A stretch of DNA of 12,503 bases from an uncultured Clostridia bacterium (GTDB taxonomy: Bacteria > Bacillota > Clostridia > Oscillospirales > CAG-272). The position numbers were made by a program, and so were the translations under genes. The notes beneath the pieces are model-generated. The model was given only the letters and a program-made list of their open reading frames with translations. It was not told the origin of the DNA and did no database searches. Below are positions 1 through 6,961 of the stretch, piece by piece. The stretch's first letter is position 1. Every line of letters starts with the position of its first letter. The stretch is from the NCBI GenBank assembly GCA_904502055.1, contig CAJGDZ010000030.1, forward strand, positions 1 through 12,503. Direction: 5' to 3'.

Positions 1-3
1 AAA

Positions 4-34
4 GGCGGGTGCCGTCGAAAAAACGGCACCCGCC
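4..34 (-). terminator. Intrinsic terminator of the EF-G-like gene
   Basis: A perfect 12-bp GC-rich inverted repeat (4-15 pairs with 23-34, 7-nt loop 16-22) starts 7 nt after the TAA of the EF-G-like gene. Read on the minus strand, the stem is followed by T residues at 3-1, where the window ends, so the full U-tract cannot be seen. The position and stem strength fit a Rho-independent terminator. Confidence 0.8.
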
Positions 35-40
35 CGCCAA

Positions 41-2098
41 TTATGCGTCCTGAGAATTCTTATACGCCTCTACGATCTTAGCCGAGATGTTGCCGGGTAC
101 GATCTCGTAGCCCGTCACCTCAAAGTCGAAGTAGCCTCTTCCCTGCGTCATCGCGCGAAGAACGATGGGATACTCGACAAGCTCGGACTTGGGCGCGATC
201 GCCTTGATCTTGGTATAGCCCTGCTTCTCGCAAGGATCCATACCCATTACGCTTCCGCGGCGCTTGTTGATATCACCCATAACGTCACCCACAAGGGCAT
301 CGGGAATGACGATCGTAAGATCGCCCACCGGCTCAAGGATAACGGGAGACGCTTGCTTGAGACACTCCTTATACGCAAGGTTTGCCGCCAGCTTGAAGGA
401 GATCTCGTTGGAGTCAACGTCGTGATACGAGCCGTCAAACAGATCTGCCGCCAGATGGATCACGGGGAAGCCCGCAACACCCTTCTGCATAGCCTCAAGA
501 AGACCCTTTTCTACGGCCGGGAAGTAGTTCTTGGGAACGGCACCGCCTACGACCGACTCGGTAAAGGTAAGTCCCTCAGCCTCACCGGGCGCGAAGGTGA
601 TCTTAACGTGGCCGTACTGTCCGCTACCGCCCGATTGCTTCTTGTGCTTTCCTTCCACCTGTACTCTCTTGGTGATCTTCTCGCGGTAGGCGATCTTGGG
701 CTCACCGAGGACAATGTTAACGCCAAAGCGAGCCTTGAGCTTTGCCACAAGAACAGCCAGGTGCATATCGCCAAGACCCGAGATCAGCATCTGCTTGGTC
801 TCGGCATTGTTTTCATAAGCCAGCGTAAGGTCTTCCTCAAGAAGCTTGGCAATACCCTGCGAGATCTTGCCCTCGTCGCCCTTGGCGGCAGGAGCCATCG
901 ACTGGGTGTAGTAAGGCTTCGGATAGGTAATGGGAAGATACTTCACGTCGCTCGAAAGCGCGAGCGTATCGTTGGTATTGGTGTCCGCGAGCTTTGCAAT
1001 CATACCGATATCACCGCAAGCCAGCTCATCGACCTCGACCTGATTCTTACCGCGAAGCACGTACAGGTGCGCCATCTTTTCGTTTACACCCGTCACGTTG
1101 TTCTTCAAAACCATATCGCGCTTGATCGTGCCGCTCATAACCTTAAAGAAGGACATCTTACCGACAAACTGGTCGGCAACCGTCTTGAAGACAAAGATCG
1201 CGGGATCGCCCTCAACGTCGATGGGCAGAAGCGTACCGTCGGCCACTCTCTCGTTCTTCTTGGCGGTAAAGCGCGGGAAGGACTCGGAGATGGCGTCAAG
1301 CATAGCGATAACGCCAAACACGTTGGTAGCCGAACCGCAGTAAACCGGCGTGATGGTACCGTCGATAATACCCTGGTGGAGTGCCTCGGTGGCCTCCTCC
1401 TTGGTGATCTCCTCGCCGTTGAAATACTTTTCCATCAGCTCATCGCTGGTACCGGCAAGTGCCTCGTTGAGCGCCTCTCTGTACTGAGAAACCACATCCA
1501 TATATTCGTCAAGCACAGGAACCTCGGTGCGCTTACCGCGGTAGTCGTACTTATACGCCTTCATAGCGATCAGGTCAAGCATGGTAATATCCTTGCTGTC
1601 GCCTACGGGAACAAACACGGGACAGACCGTTCTTCCAAATCTGTAGTCCAGCTCCTTGAACACACGGTCAAAGTTGGCCTCGGTCTCGTCACACTTGTTG
1701 ACAAAGAAAACCTTGGGCACGCCGTACGCGGTCGCGCTGTCCCAGGCAAGCTCGGTGCCCACCTCAACGCCGGCCTTGGCGTCTACCGTAATAACGGCAC
1801 TTCCCGCTACGCGGAGCGCCTGATTGACCTCACCTGCAAAATCCAGGTAACCGGGAGTATCCAGAATGTTGATCTTGATACCCTTCCACTCGATATTCGC
1901 AACCGATGCGGACAGCGTAAAACCGCGCTTGATCTCCTCAGCATCGTAATCGCAAACGGTATTTCCGTCGCCAACCTTTCCAAGTCTGTCGGTAGCGCCG
2001 GCAATGTAAAGCATCGACTCGGCAAGAGAAGTCTTTCCGCTTCCACCATGTCCAAGCAACGCAATATTGCGTATGGATTTCGTATCAAATTTCGCCAT
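41..2098 (-). CDS. EF-G-like translation GTPase (EF-G2 type)
   Basis: A full-length 685-residue translational GTPase of the EF-G fold. The G domain shows the P-loop GHGGSGKT (16-23), a G2 segment RGFTLSAS (58-65), G3 DTPGYLDF (80-87) and G4 NKCD (134-137). Domains II and III follow, and domain IV is marked by GGSGQYGHV and the DGSYHDVDSNE loop, with a domain V at the C terminus. Canonical EF-G has GHIDAGKT-type and DTPGH motifs; here the P-loop is Gly-rich and the catalytic His of DTPGH is Tyr84. This is the pattern of the EF-G2/EF-G-like subfamily, so it is probably not the main translocase and its exact role is uncertain. The start is supported by AAGGAGG (2107-2113) 8 nt upstream. It is monocistronic, with its own promoter (2213-2241) and terminator. 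Confidence 0.92.
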   Translation of the reverse strand: MAKFDTKSIRNIALLGHGGSGKTSLAESMLYIAGATDRLGKVGDGNTVCDYDAEEIKRGFTLSASVANIEWKGIKINILDTPGYLDFAGEVNQALRVAGSAVITVDAKAGVEVGTELAWDSATAYGVPKVFFVNKCDETEANFDRVFKELDYRFGRTVCPVFVPVGDSKDITMLDLIAMKAYKYDYRGKRTEVPVLDEYMDVVSQYREALNEALAGTSDELMEKYFNGEEITKEEATEALHQGIIDGTITPVYCGSATNVFGVIAMLDAISESFPRFTAKKNERVADGTLLPIDVEGDPAIFVFKTVADQFVGKMSFFKVMSGTIKRDMVLKNNVTGVNEKMAHLYVLRGKNQVEVDELACGDIGMIAKLADTNTNDTLALSSDVKYLPITYPKPYYTQSMAPAAKGDEGKISQGIAKLLEEDLTLAYENNAETKQMLISGLGDMHLAVLVAKLKARFGVNIVLGEPKIAYREKITKRVQVEGKHKKQSGGSGQYGHVKITFAPGEAEGLTFTESVVGGAVPKNYFPAVEKGLLEAMQKGVAGFPVIHLAADLFDGSYHDVDSNEISFKLAANLAYKECLKQASPVILEPVGDLTIVIPDALVGDVMGDINKRRGSVMGMDPCEKQGYTKIKAIAPKSELVEYPIVLRAMTQGRGYFDFEVTGYEIVPGNISAKIVEAYKNSQDA

Positions 2099-2212
2099 AA
2101 TGTTTTCCTCCTTCTTCCGCCCCTCGGGGCTAAAAGTTCTTTTTTAGATTTTATCAACAAAGAAAGTCCGAGAAAGCATCGGTTTTTTATCTAACTTGAT
2201 GATAACAACATT

Positions 2213-2241
2213 ATTATATCGCATTTACGCCCATTTTGCAA
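2213..2241 (-). promoter_or_regulatory. Sigma-A promoter of the EF-G-like gene
   Basis: Read on the minus strand there is TTGCAA (2241-2236), a 17-nt spacer and a perfect TATAAT (2218-2213). Transcription should start near 2206, giving a leader of about 107 nt before the ATG at 2098. Confidence 0.75.
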
Positions 2242-2359
2242 CACCTTTTGAAATGTCAAAACGGAGAAATCTTCCGCTTGTTTTTGTTCATTATACACAA
2301 AAACGTACGCTTTTTTTGCACCAAAAGAGGAAATGATGCCAAAACAACTCACCATCGTC

Positions 2360-2388
2360 TTGCAATCCGAAGGCAGATGTGCTATACT
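2360..2388 (+). promoter_or_regulatory. Sigma-A promoter of the RACo-like gene
   Basis: TTGCAA (2360-2365), a 17-nt spacer and TATACT (2383-2388) form a good sigma-A promoter. Transcription is expected to start near 2395, leaving a leader of about 25 nt. This decides the start codon of the downstream gene, because the in-frame ATGs at 2333 and 2336 lie upstream of the transcription start. Confidence 0.75.
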
Positions 2389-2419
2389 TGTTAAAAACCC
2401 CTTAGAAAAGAGGCTCTTT

Positions 2420-3811
2420 ATGCATCGCGTAACGATTGAAAATCAGACCTACCTCGCCGAGGACGGCGAGCTTTTGTCGCACGTTTTACAAAAAAACGGC
2501 CTGGCGATGGAGCACCCCTGCGGCGGCGCGGGGCGTTGCGGAAAATGCCTCCTTTTTGTTGACGGCAAGCAGGAGCTTTCCTGCCGCTATGCCATCCGCG
2601 GCGACATTTCGGTCACCCTGCCCACCGGGCAAAGGATCGAATCGCAGAGCGGTGCCACCGAAAGTCTCGCGTACACCGAGAATATGTGCTACGCGCTTGA
2701 CATCGGCACCACCACGCTGGCACTTGCCTTGGTTTCGCTTGACGAAAAAAAGACCGTGCGCGTCATCACGCGCACCAATCCGCAACGGGCCTTCGGCGCG
2801 GACATTATGAGCCGCATCTCCTACTGCCAGACCCATCCGCAGACCGAGCTTCACGCGGCCTTGGCCGACACCGTCGAGCAAATGATCGCCGAATGCGGCG
2901 TTCCCGCTCCTCTGCCCCTTTTTGTCTCGGCCAACGTTACCATGCTGCATCTGTTTTTGAACGAAAGCTGTCTGGGCATCGGTGTGGCGCCCTATACCCC
3001 CGTTTTCCTTGAGGGGCGACGCGCAAAAAGCTTTTTGCGCGGTGTGTCCGAAATCGAAACGCTCCCCTCGATCCACTCCTTTGTCGGCGCGGATCTCGTG
3101 GCGGGCATGTATCATATCGGTAAGCCGAAGAGCGGAAAATACAATCTGCTGGTCGACCTTGGCACCAACGCCGAAACGGTACTGTATTCCGAAGACCGTG
3201 CCATCTGTACCGCCGCCGCGGCCGGCCCCTGCTTCGAGGGCTGCGGCATTGCCTGCGGTATGAGCGCCTCGGCGGGTGCGATCAGCGCCGCTTATCTTGA
3301 GGACGGCAAGCTGACCCTTAAGACCATCGAGGACAAAGCTCCCGTCGGCATTTGCGGCACGGGACTTATTGACCTTGTTGCCGTGCTTCTGGACGAGGAG
3401 ATCATTGATCCCAGCGGCTACCTTGAGGGCGAAGAATATCCCCTTGCCGAGGGCGTATCCCTTGAAGCGGGTGACGTGAGACAGCTTCAGCTCGCCAAAT
3501 CCGCCGTCTATTCCGCCATTCTTTCGCTTTGCCACGAGTGGAACGTCTCCTTTGAGGATATCGGCACGCTTTACCTCGCGGGCGGCTTTTCGACCAAGAT
3601 CAACGTGCGCAATGCCGCGCGGATCGGTCTTTTGCCCACGGAGCTGACTAACAAGGCGGTCTCGGTCGGCAACAGTTCACTTCTCGGCACGGTCAAGTAC
3701 GCCATTGAGCGTCCCGACCTCGCACCGCTCGCCGAAAGCGCCACCTACGTGGATCTCTCGGGCACCAAGCACTTTGGCGAACTGTTTATGAACAACATTC
3801 TCTTTGAATAA
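2420..3811 (+). CDS. RACo-like ferredoxin/ASKHA ATPase (DUF4445)
   Basis: A 463-residue protein related to reductive activators of corrinoid proteins, which use ATP and a [2Fe-2S] cluster to return inactive Co(II) corrinoid to Co(I) in methyltransferase systems. The N-terminal ferredoxin domain carries Cys34, Cys40, Cys43 and Cys55 (CGGAGRCGKC, then C). The ASKHA part begins at ALDIGTTT (92-99) and continues with FGADIMSRI, LLVDLGTNAE, GICGTGLID, LYLAGGFST and VGNSSLLG, all in family order, so nothing looks broken. It is shorter than classical RACo proteins of around 600 residues and lacks most of their linker. ATG 2420 is chosen because GAGG (2410-2413) lies 6 nt upstream and a promoter starts transcription near 2395. 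No corrinoid protein or methyltransferase is in the window, so its target is unknown. Confidence 0.88.
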   Translation: MHRVTIENQTYLAEDGELLSHVLQKNGLAMEHPCGGAGRCGKCLLFVDGKQELSCRYAIRGDISVTLPTGQRIESQSGATESLAYTENMCYALDIGTTTLALALVSLDEKKTVRVITRTNPQRAFGADIMSRISYCQTHPQTELHAALADTVEQMIAECGVPAPLPLFVSANVTMLHLFLNESCLGIGVAPYTPVFLEGRRAKSFLRGVSEIETLPSIHSFVGADLVAGMYHIGKPKSGKYNLLVDLGTNAETVLYSEDRAICTAAAAGPCFEGCGIACGMSASAGAISAAYLEDGKLTLKTIEDKAPVGICGTGLIDLVAVLLDEEIIDPSGYLEGEEYPLAEGVSLEAGDVRQLQLAKSAVYSAILSLCHEWNVSFEDIGTLYLAGGFSTKINVRNAARIGLLPTELTNKAVSVGNSSLLGTVKYAIERPDLAPLAESATYVDLSGTKHFGELFMNNILFE

Positions 3812-3848
3812 ACAAAAACGCCGCGCGTTGCGCGGCGTTTTTGTTTAT
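3808..3848. terminator. Bidirectional terminator holding both stop codons
   Basis: A perfect 19-bp inverted repeat (3808-3826 with 3830-3848, 3-nt loop) has a GC-rich core flanked by A-rich and T-rich arms, so it works as an intrinsic terminator in both directions. The TAA of the plus-strand RACo-like gene (3809-3811) and the TAA of the minus-strand TIM-barrel gene (3847-3845) lie opposite each other within the stem. Confidence 0.92.
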
Positions 3849-5200
3849 TCCCGGACCAAGAACAACAGCGACGTGGGCTTCAGCGTAAAGCGTTTGGCTC
3901 TCGCGCCCGTTTCGCGGTTTTTCCATTCGTCGCGGAGCTCCACGGTATAGTCGCTCTCGGTCAGATTGGAAACCACCATATATTTTTCCTCGTTGACAAA
4001 CATCGAGGCGTAGACGTTTTCGGGAAGAGGCGATAAAATGTCCGCCGCCTCTCTCAGCTCAATATACGCCACGCTATCCTCGGTAACCATCGGCTTGTAA
4101 AGTGCCAGGTATTTGCAGAAATTCTCATAATCACGGGGATTGTCGGGCACCGAGGACCAAAGGCTATAGCAATGCGGCCCCTCGGGATGTGCCGCATAAT
4201 ATTCCTTTACGCGGCTCCAATGTCCGTAGTCACCAAACTTGCGGAAGGGGACGGGGGCGTCAATGCCCACGCCCGTAATGGGACGTCCGCGCTTGAGAAG
4301 CGGAAACTGCATAAACGGAATGAGCTTTGCGTAGTAATCGTCATCCGTCTTCTCGGGATCGGTCACGTGACGGCAAGGCACAACGTAGGGCTCGTAGCCC
4401 TTGCCGGTACCAAACTCACTGCTTCCCACGTTCTCACCGATCCAAAGATAGTCGTATACCTTGTCCCTTGTGGGCGTGGTGTTGTTGCGGTCAGCGTGGA
4501 TCTTGACCACGCCGCCGCGACGGTGCACCTCGGTATAGATGTTGCGAAGAAGATCCTCAAGGATCGGATCGTAGGGCATCTCGATGACCGAAGCGGCACT
4601 CGGATCCTTGCCCTCTGCCTTCAGCCGCTGACGGGCAAACTCAAGACCGTCGTAGCCCCAATCGTTATACACACCGTCAAAGCCGTACTCGTCCAGCGCC
4701 GCAAACACGTGATCCAGCAGATATTTGCGCCACGCGGGGCTTCCCGCCCAGCATTTGCGGTAATTGAAATAATCAGCACGGAGCGCAAACTCGCCGCGCG
4801 TGAAATCCTCCCGAAAATCGGGATCGGTCTCCTCAAAATAGCCGGTCGAAATGTACGGAATGATCTTGATGCCAAAGGAATGACAGGCCTCAACAAATTG
4901 TTTCATACCCTCGGGATCAAAGCTGGAGAATTTGTCAGCCCCCAGGCAGCGGATGGCATCGTTCCACTCCTCGTGCACCTGCAAAAGCTCCACGCCCTTC
5001 TCCGAAAGCTCCTTTAGCATATTGTAATCGTATTCGGTCGGCGCCACCGAAAAGCGCGCGGGGTAGTCACCGAGATTGTAGGTCACCTGACCCGGCATAT
5101 AGTCGTGAATTCGATGGCGACGGAAATACGTCTTATTATCCCGATCGGCGCTTTCGATGTTTTCCAGGCGGCGACGGGTCTGCTCCAGAGACATTTTCAT
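3845..5200 (-). CDS. Putative TIM-barrel glycoside hydrolase, unassigned family
   Basis: A 451-residue soluble protein with no signal peptide, so probably cytoplasmic. I do not recognise its family. It reads as a (beta/alpha)8 glycosidase: strand-like segments ELLQVHEEWND, IKIIPYISTGYF, FDGVYNDWGYDG, GGVVKIHADRNN and DYLWIGENVG follow in the order expected of barrel strands, and the last ~60 residues look like a small beta-sandwich (VYASMFVNEEKYMVVSN onward). Asp180 in YNDWGYD and Glu256 in WIGENV sit at strand ends and are candidate catalytic residues; this is inference. The start is fixed by AAGGAGA (5208-5214) 7 nt upstream. The ATG overlaps the TGA of the membrane-protein gene (ATGA), implying translational coupling. 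It is the last gene of the operon and stops inside the bidirectional terminator. Confidence 0.72.
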   Translation of the reverse strand: MKMSLEQTRRRLENIESADRDNKTYFRRHRIHDYMPGQVTYNLGDYPARFSVAPTEYDYNMLKELSEKGVELLQVHEEWNDAIRCLGADKFSSFDPEGMKQFVEACHSFGIKIIPYISTGYFEETDPDFREDFTRGEFALRADYFNYRKCWAGSPAWRKYLLDHVFAALDEYGFDGVYNDWGYDGLEFARQRLKAEGKDPSAASVIEMPYDPILEDLLRNIYTEVHRRGGVVKIHADRNNTTPTRDKVYDYLWIGENVGSSEFGTGKGYEPYVVPCRHVTDPEKTDDDYYAKLIPFMQFPLLKRGRPITGVGIDAPVPFRKFGDYGHWSRVKEYYAAHPEGPHCYSLWSSVPDNPRDYENFCKYLALYKPMVTEDSVAYIELREAADILSPLPENVYASMFVNEEKYMVVSNLTESDYTVELRDEWKNRETGARAKRFTLKPTSLLFLVRE

Positions 5201-5769
5201 ATTTCATTCTCCTTTTTCTTGCGAATATCGTAGCGGATGATGGCAATGACGATCGAGGTGAGCGCAATGCACTCCATAAGGATGGAGGGATAGGCGTGAT
5301 ATACCCAGTTGTAAACGATCCAGCACGGGCCGACAAACAGCGAGATGATCCGTATATGTGTCGGATTTTTCATGCTCAGCGCAAACAGTGACAGACAGGA
5401 GGCAAGAATGGCCAGAAGCGAGAAAATGTCCGCCCAGGTCAGAATACCGGCCGCCAGCATCGCACCGAGAAATACGATGCGCCACACCGAAAGCGGGATG
5501 CCAAGCACCGCGCCGCCCTTCGAGAATACCATTTTGCCTGCAAAGGACAAAAGGTCGAGATACGCGCCCTCACGGGCACCGAGCAAAAACAGGTAGATCG
5601 ACGAGACCAGCGTCGCCGTAGCCTGCCAGAGCAAAATGCCAAGCCGCTTTTTCTGCTGAAACGAGATGGCCGAGCAGATAAGAGCCAGCCAGCCAACGCT
5701 TTGGATCAAAACAGACGTTGTGGTTATAACCCCGTTCTGACCGAAAAGCTGTATAATAAAATCCTTCAT
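5197..5769 (-). CDS. YgjV-like multi-pass membrane protein
   Basis: A 190-residue hydrophobic protein with about six or seven membrane segments, roughly at residues 15-37, 44-64, 68-82, 90-111, 113-131, 138-156 and 160-180, ending in a positively charged tail (RYDIRKKKENE). The early GWLALICSAISFQQKKR and the FLLGAREGAYLDL segment match the pattern of the YgjV inner-membrane family, whose function is unknown. It lies between a CE15-like hydrolase and a TIM-barrel glycosidase-like gene, and its stop overlaps the next start by 4 nt. Uptake or export of a sugar or its product is possible but is only inferred from context. AGGAG (5776-5780) is 6 nt from the ATG. A copy of the LacI-type operator touches this binding site, so the gene may be controlled separately from the two upstream genes. 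Confidence 0.75.
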   Translation of the reverse strand: MKDFIIQLFGQNGVITTTSVLIQSVGWLALICSAISFQQKKRLGILLWQATATLVSSIYLFLLGAREGAYLDLLSFAGKMVFSKGGAVLGIPLSVWRIVFLGAMLAAGILTWADIFSLLAILASCLSLFALSMKNPTHIRIISLFVGPCWIVYNWVYHAYPSILMECIALTSIVIAIIRYDIRKKKENEI

Positions 5770-5779
5770 AGAGTTCTCC

Positions 5780-5799
5780 TGTGAAACGTTTTCTTTTTT
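5780..5799. promoter_or_regulatory. LacI-type operator, internal copy
   Basis: Twenty bases matching the copy at 7994-8013 in 19 positions, the only difference being 5793. It contains the palindromic core AAACGTTT with central CG, typical of LacI-family operators, and an adjacent run of six T. It lies downstream of the terminator hairpin at 5804-5835 and abuts the ribosome binding site of the YgjV-like gene. No convincing promoter lies immediately upstream, so a bound repressor may block elongating polymerase or form a loop with the other copy. Confidence 0.65.
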
Positions 5800-5803
5800 A
5801 TGG

Positions 5804-5835
5804 TAAAAGGAGAATCCCCATGGAATCTCCTTTTA
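5804..5835 (-). terminator. Intercistronic hairpin, probable intrinsic terminator
   Basis: A 10-bp repeat (5804-5813 with 5826-5835), extended after one mismatch by three more pairs (5815-5817 with 5822-5824), begins 4 nt after the TAA of the CE15-like gene. On the minus strand the right arm ends in TTTTA, so it resembles an intrinsic terminator, although the U-tract is part of the stem and is followed by A-rich sequence. It probably terminates only partly and lowers expression of the two downstream genes. Confidence 0.6.
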
Positions 5836-5839
5836 TCGT

Positions 5840-6946
5840 TTAAGGTCTCTGCCCCTTCAGGTGCTTATCCGCAAAATTCATATAATGATGCCAATCCGAC
5901 GCGGTCAGCGCGTGGTCGATCGGCGAGCGGTGGTACGCGATCATGCCCTCGTGATATTCCTTCTCGATCACGACCTCATCATCCACCACAACACCCTTTT
6001 TGCCGTAAAGCTCGTAAACGCTTGACGCCAGCTTGGCCGAAAACAGCTCGGCCTCGGGATCCGACCACTCATCCAGTGCATCGCTCTTGATGTAAAGCGG
6101 ACGGGGAGCGATCATCGCCAGCAGCATATGCTGATCGCACGGGAGCATCTCCTCGTTCTCCTTGAAGTTCCTGTAATTGTCACAGAACCAGTCCGAGCAC
6201 ATCAAATTCCGGATATGCTCGCCCACCTTTCCGCGCGTATAGGCCGCGCCGCCCGTGCCCGAGCTGTTGGAGATGACCAGCTTGACACGCTCGTCGTACA
6301 TACCGGTAAGAAGCGCGGTCTTTCCGTCACGCGAGTGACCGACCACGGCCACGTTTTTGTGATCGATATCGATATCGGTGGTCAGATAGTCCATCACCAG
6401 CTGTGCGCCGAACGCCCAGCCCGAAAGCGTTGCCCAAGAGTTTTCCTTGCGATCCTCCGCCGGCTCTATGGCACCGAAAACACCCTTTTTGAAGCCGCCG
6501 TGGTACATCCAGTCGGGCGAAACGGCGTTGGTTGGCATCACCGCGACCGCGTAGCCGCGCGCCACAATCTCGGAGATTGGCAGGTGTGGGTAATCGACCG
6601 CCTTGTCAAAGTCATACGCAAGGCTGCGCTTTTCGTTCATGACCGTCAAAAACGCGGGCGCGGGAAGCGGCGCGTTTTCAGGAATAAATATGTAGGCAGG
6701 AAAATGGTGGTCGTTACAGGCAACGTCGACCTCCTTGAAGGTCGCGCCCGAGCCCAGCCAATTCTTTTCCTTTCGCACAAGAGTAAACACTTCCCTCTCG
6801 GGTCTCTCGCACGGACGGACGCCGTACACAAAATTCTCAAGCAGCACCTTGATCTCGCGGCGGCGGTATGTCTCCCAGTCCTCCACCGTTTTGATGGGCT
6901 GACCCGAAATCGACGTCAAAAGATCCAAGCGCTTGTTTTCGTTCAT
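5840..6946 (-). CDS. CE15-like alpha/beta hydrolase (glucuronoyl esterase family)
   Basis: A 368-residue alpha/beta hydrolase. The nucleophile elbow GHSRDGK (Ser205), the following NSSGTGGAAYTRGKVGE, the APRPLYIKSDALDEWSDP stretch and the C-terminal HRSPIDHALTASDWHHYMNFADKHL-type segment (His345) are in the order and spacing of carbohydrate esterase family 15. Those enzymes split esters of glucuronic acid, but bacterial relatives vary in substrate, so the exact ester here is unknown. Unlike most studied members it has no signal peptide, implying a cytoplasmic role on imported fragments. ATG 6946 is preferred because GGAG (6955-6958) is 8 nt upstream; the in-frame ATG at 6952 is only 2 nt from it. 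It lies 15 nt after the beta-propeller gene and is almost certainly co-transcribed with it. Confidence 0.82.
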   Translation of the reverse strand: MNENKRLDLLTSISGQPIKTVEDWETYRRREIKVLLENFVYGVRPCERPEREVFTLVRKEKNWLGSGATFKEVDVACNDHHFPAYIFIPENAPLPAPAFLTVMNEKRSLAYDFDKAVDYPHLPISEIVARGYAVAVMPTNAVSPDWMYHGGFKKGVFGAIEPAEDRKENSWATLSGWAFGAQLVMDYLTTDIDIDHKNVAVVGHSRDGKTALLTGMYDERVKLVISNSSGTGGAAYTRGKVGEHIRNLMCSDWFCDNYRNFKENEEMLPCDQHMLLAMIAPRPLYIKSDALDEWSDPEAELFSAKLASSVYELYGKKGVVVDDEVVIEKEYHEGMIAYHRSPIDHALTASDWHHYMNFADKHLKGQRP

Positions 6947-6961
6947 AGACATCGCTCCGTA

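Larger units (their letters stand above)
2099..2419. other. Divergent intergenic region, EF-G-like / RACo-like
   Basis: This 321-bp gap without a gene holds two back-to-back promoters, one per flanking gene, and a roughly 107-nt leader for the EF-G-like transcript. The leader contains a small hairpin (GCCC 2119-2122 with GGGC 2127-2130) just upstream of the ribosome binding site. The plus-strand frame is open from ATG 2333, but this segment overlaps the RACo-like promoter and resembles no protein. No riboswitch or small RNA gene was recognised. Confidence 0.7.

Noticed and set aside
353..2194. 613-codon open frame antisense to the EF-G-like gene
   Set aside because: Its translation has no recognisable domain, it has no supported start site, and it mirrors a clearly conserved gene. 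Long antisense frames are expected from the GC-biased codon use here.
2290..2295. A second minus-strand TATAAT upstream of the EF-G-like promoter
   Set aside because: No acceptable -35 box is found at 16-18 nt, and the hexamer lacks the TGn extension, so a second promoter is not supported.
2333..2419. N-terminal extension of the RACo-like protein from ATG 2333
   Set aside because: A sigma-A promoter (2360-2388) lies within it, the family ferredoxin domain begins at ATG 2420, and the extra 29 residues resemble nothing.
2486..3535. 349-codon frame antisense to the RACo-like gene
   Set aside because: Low-complexity Gly/Arg/Ala-rich translation opposite a conserved iron-sulfur/ATPase gene.
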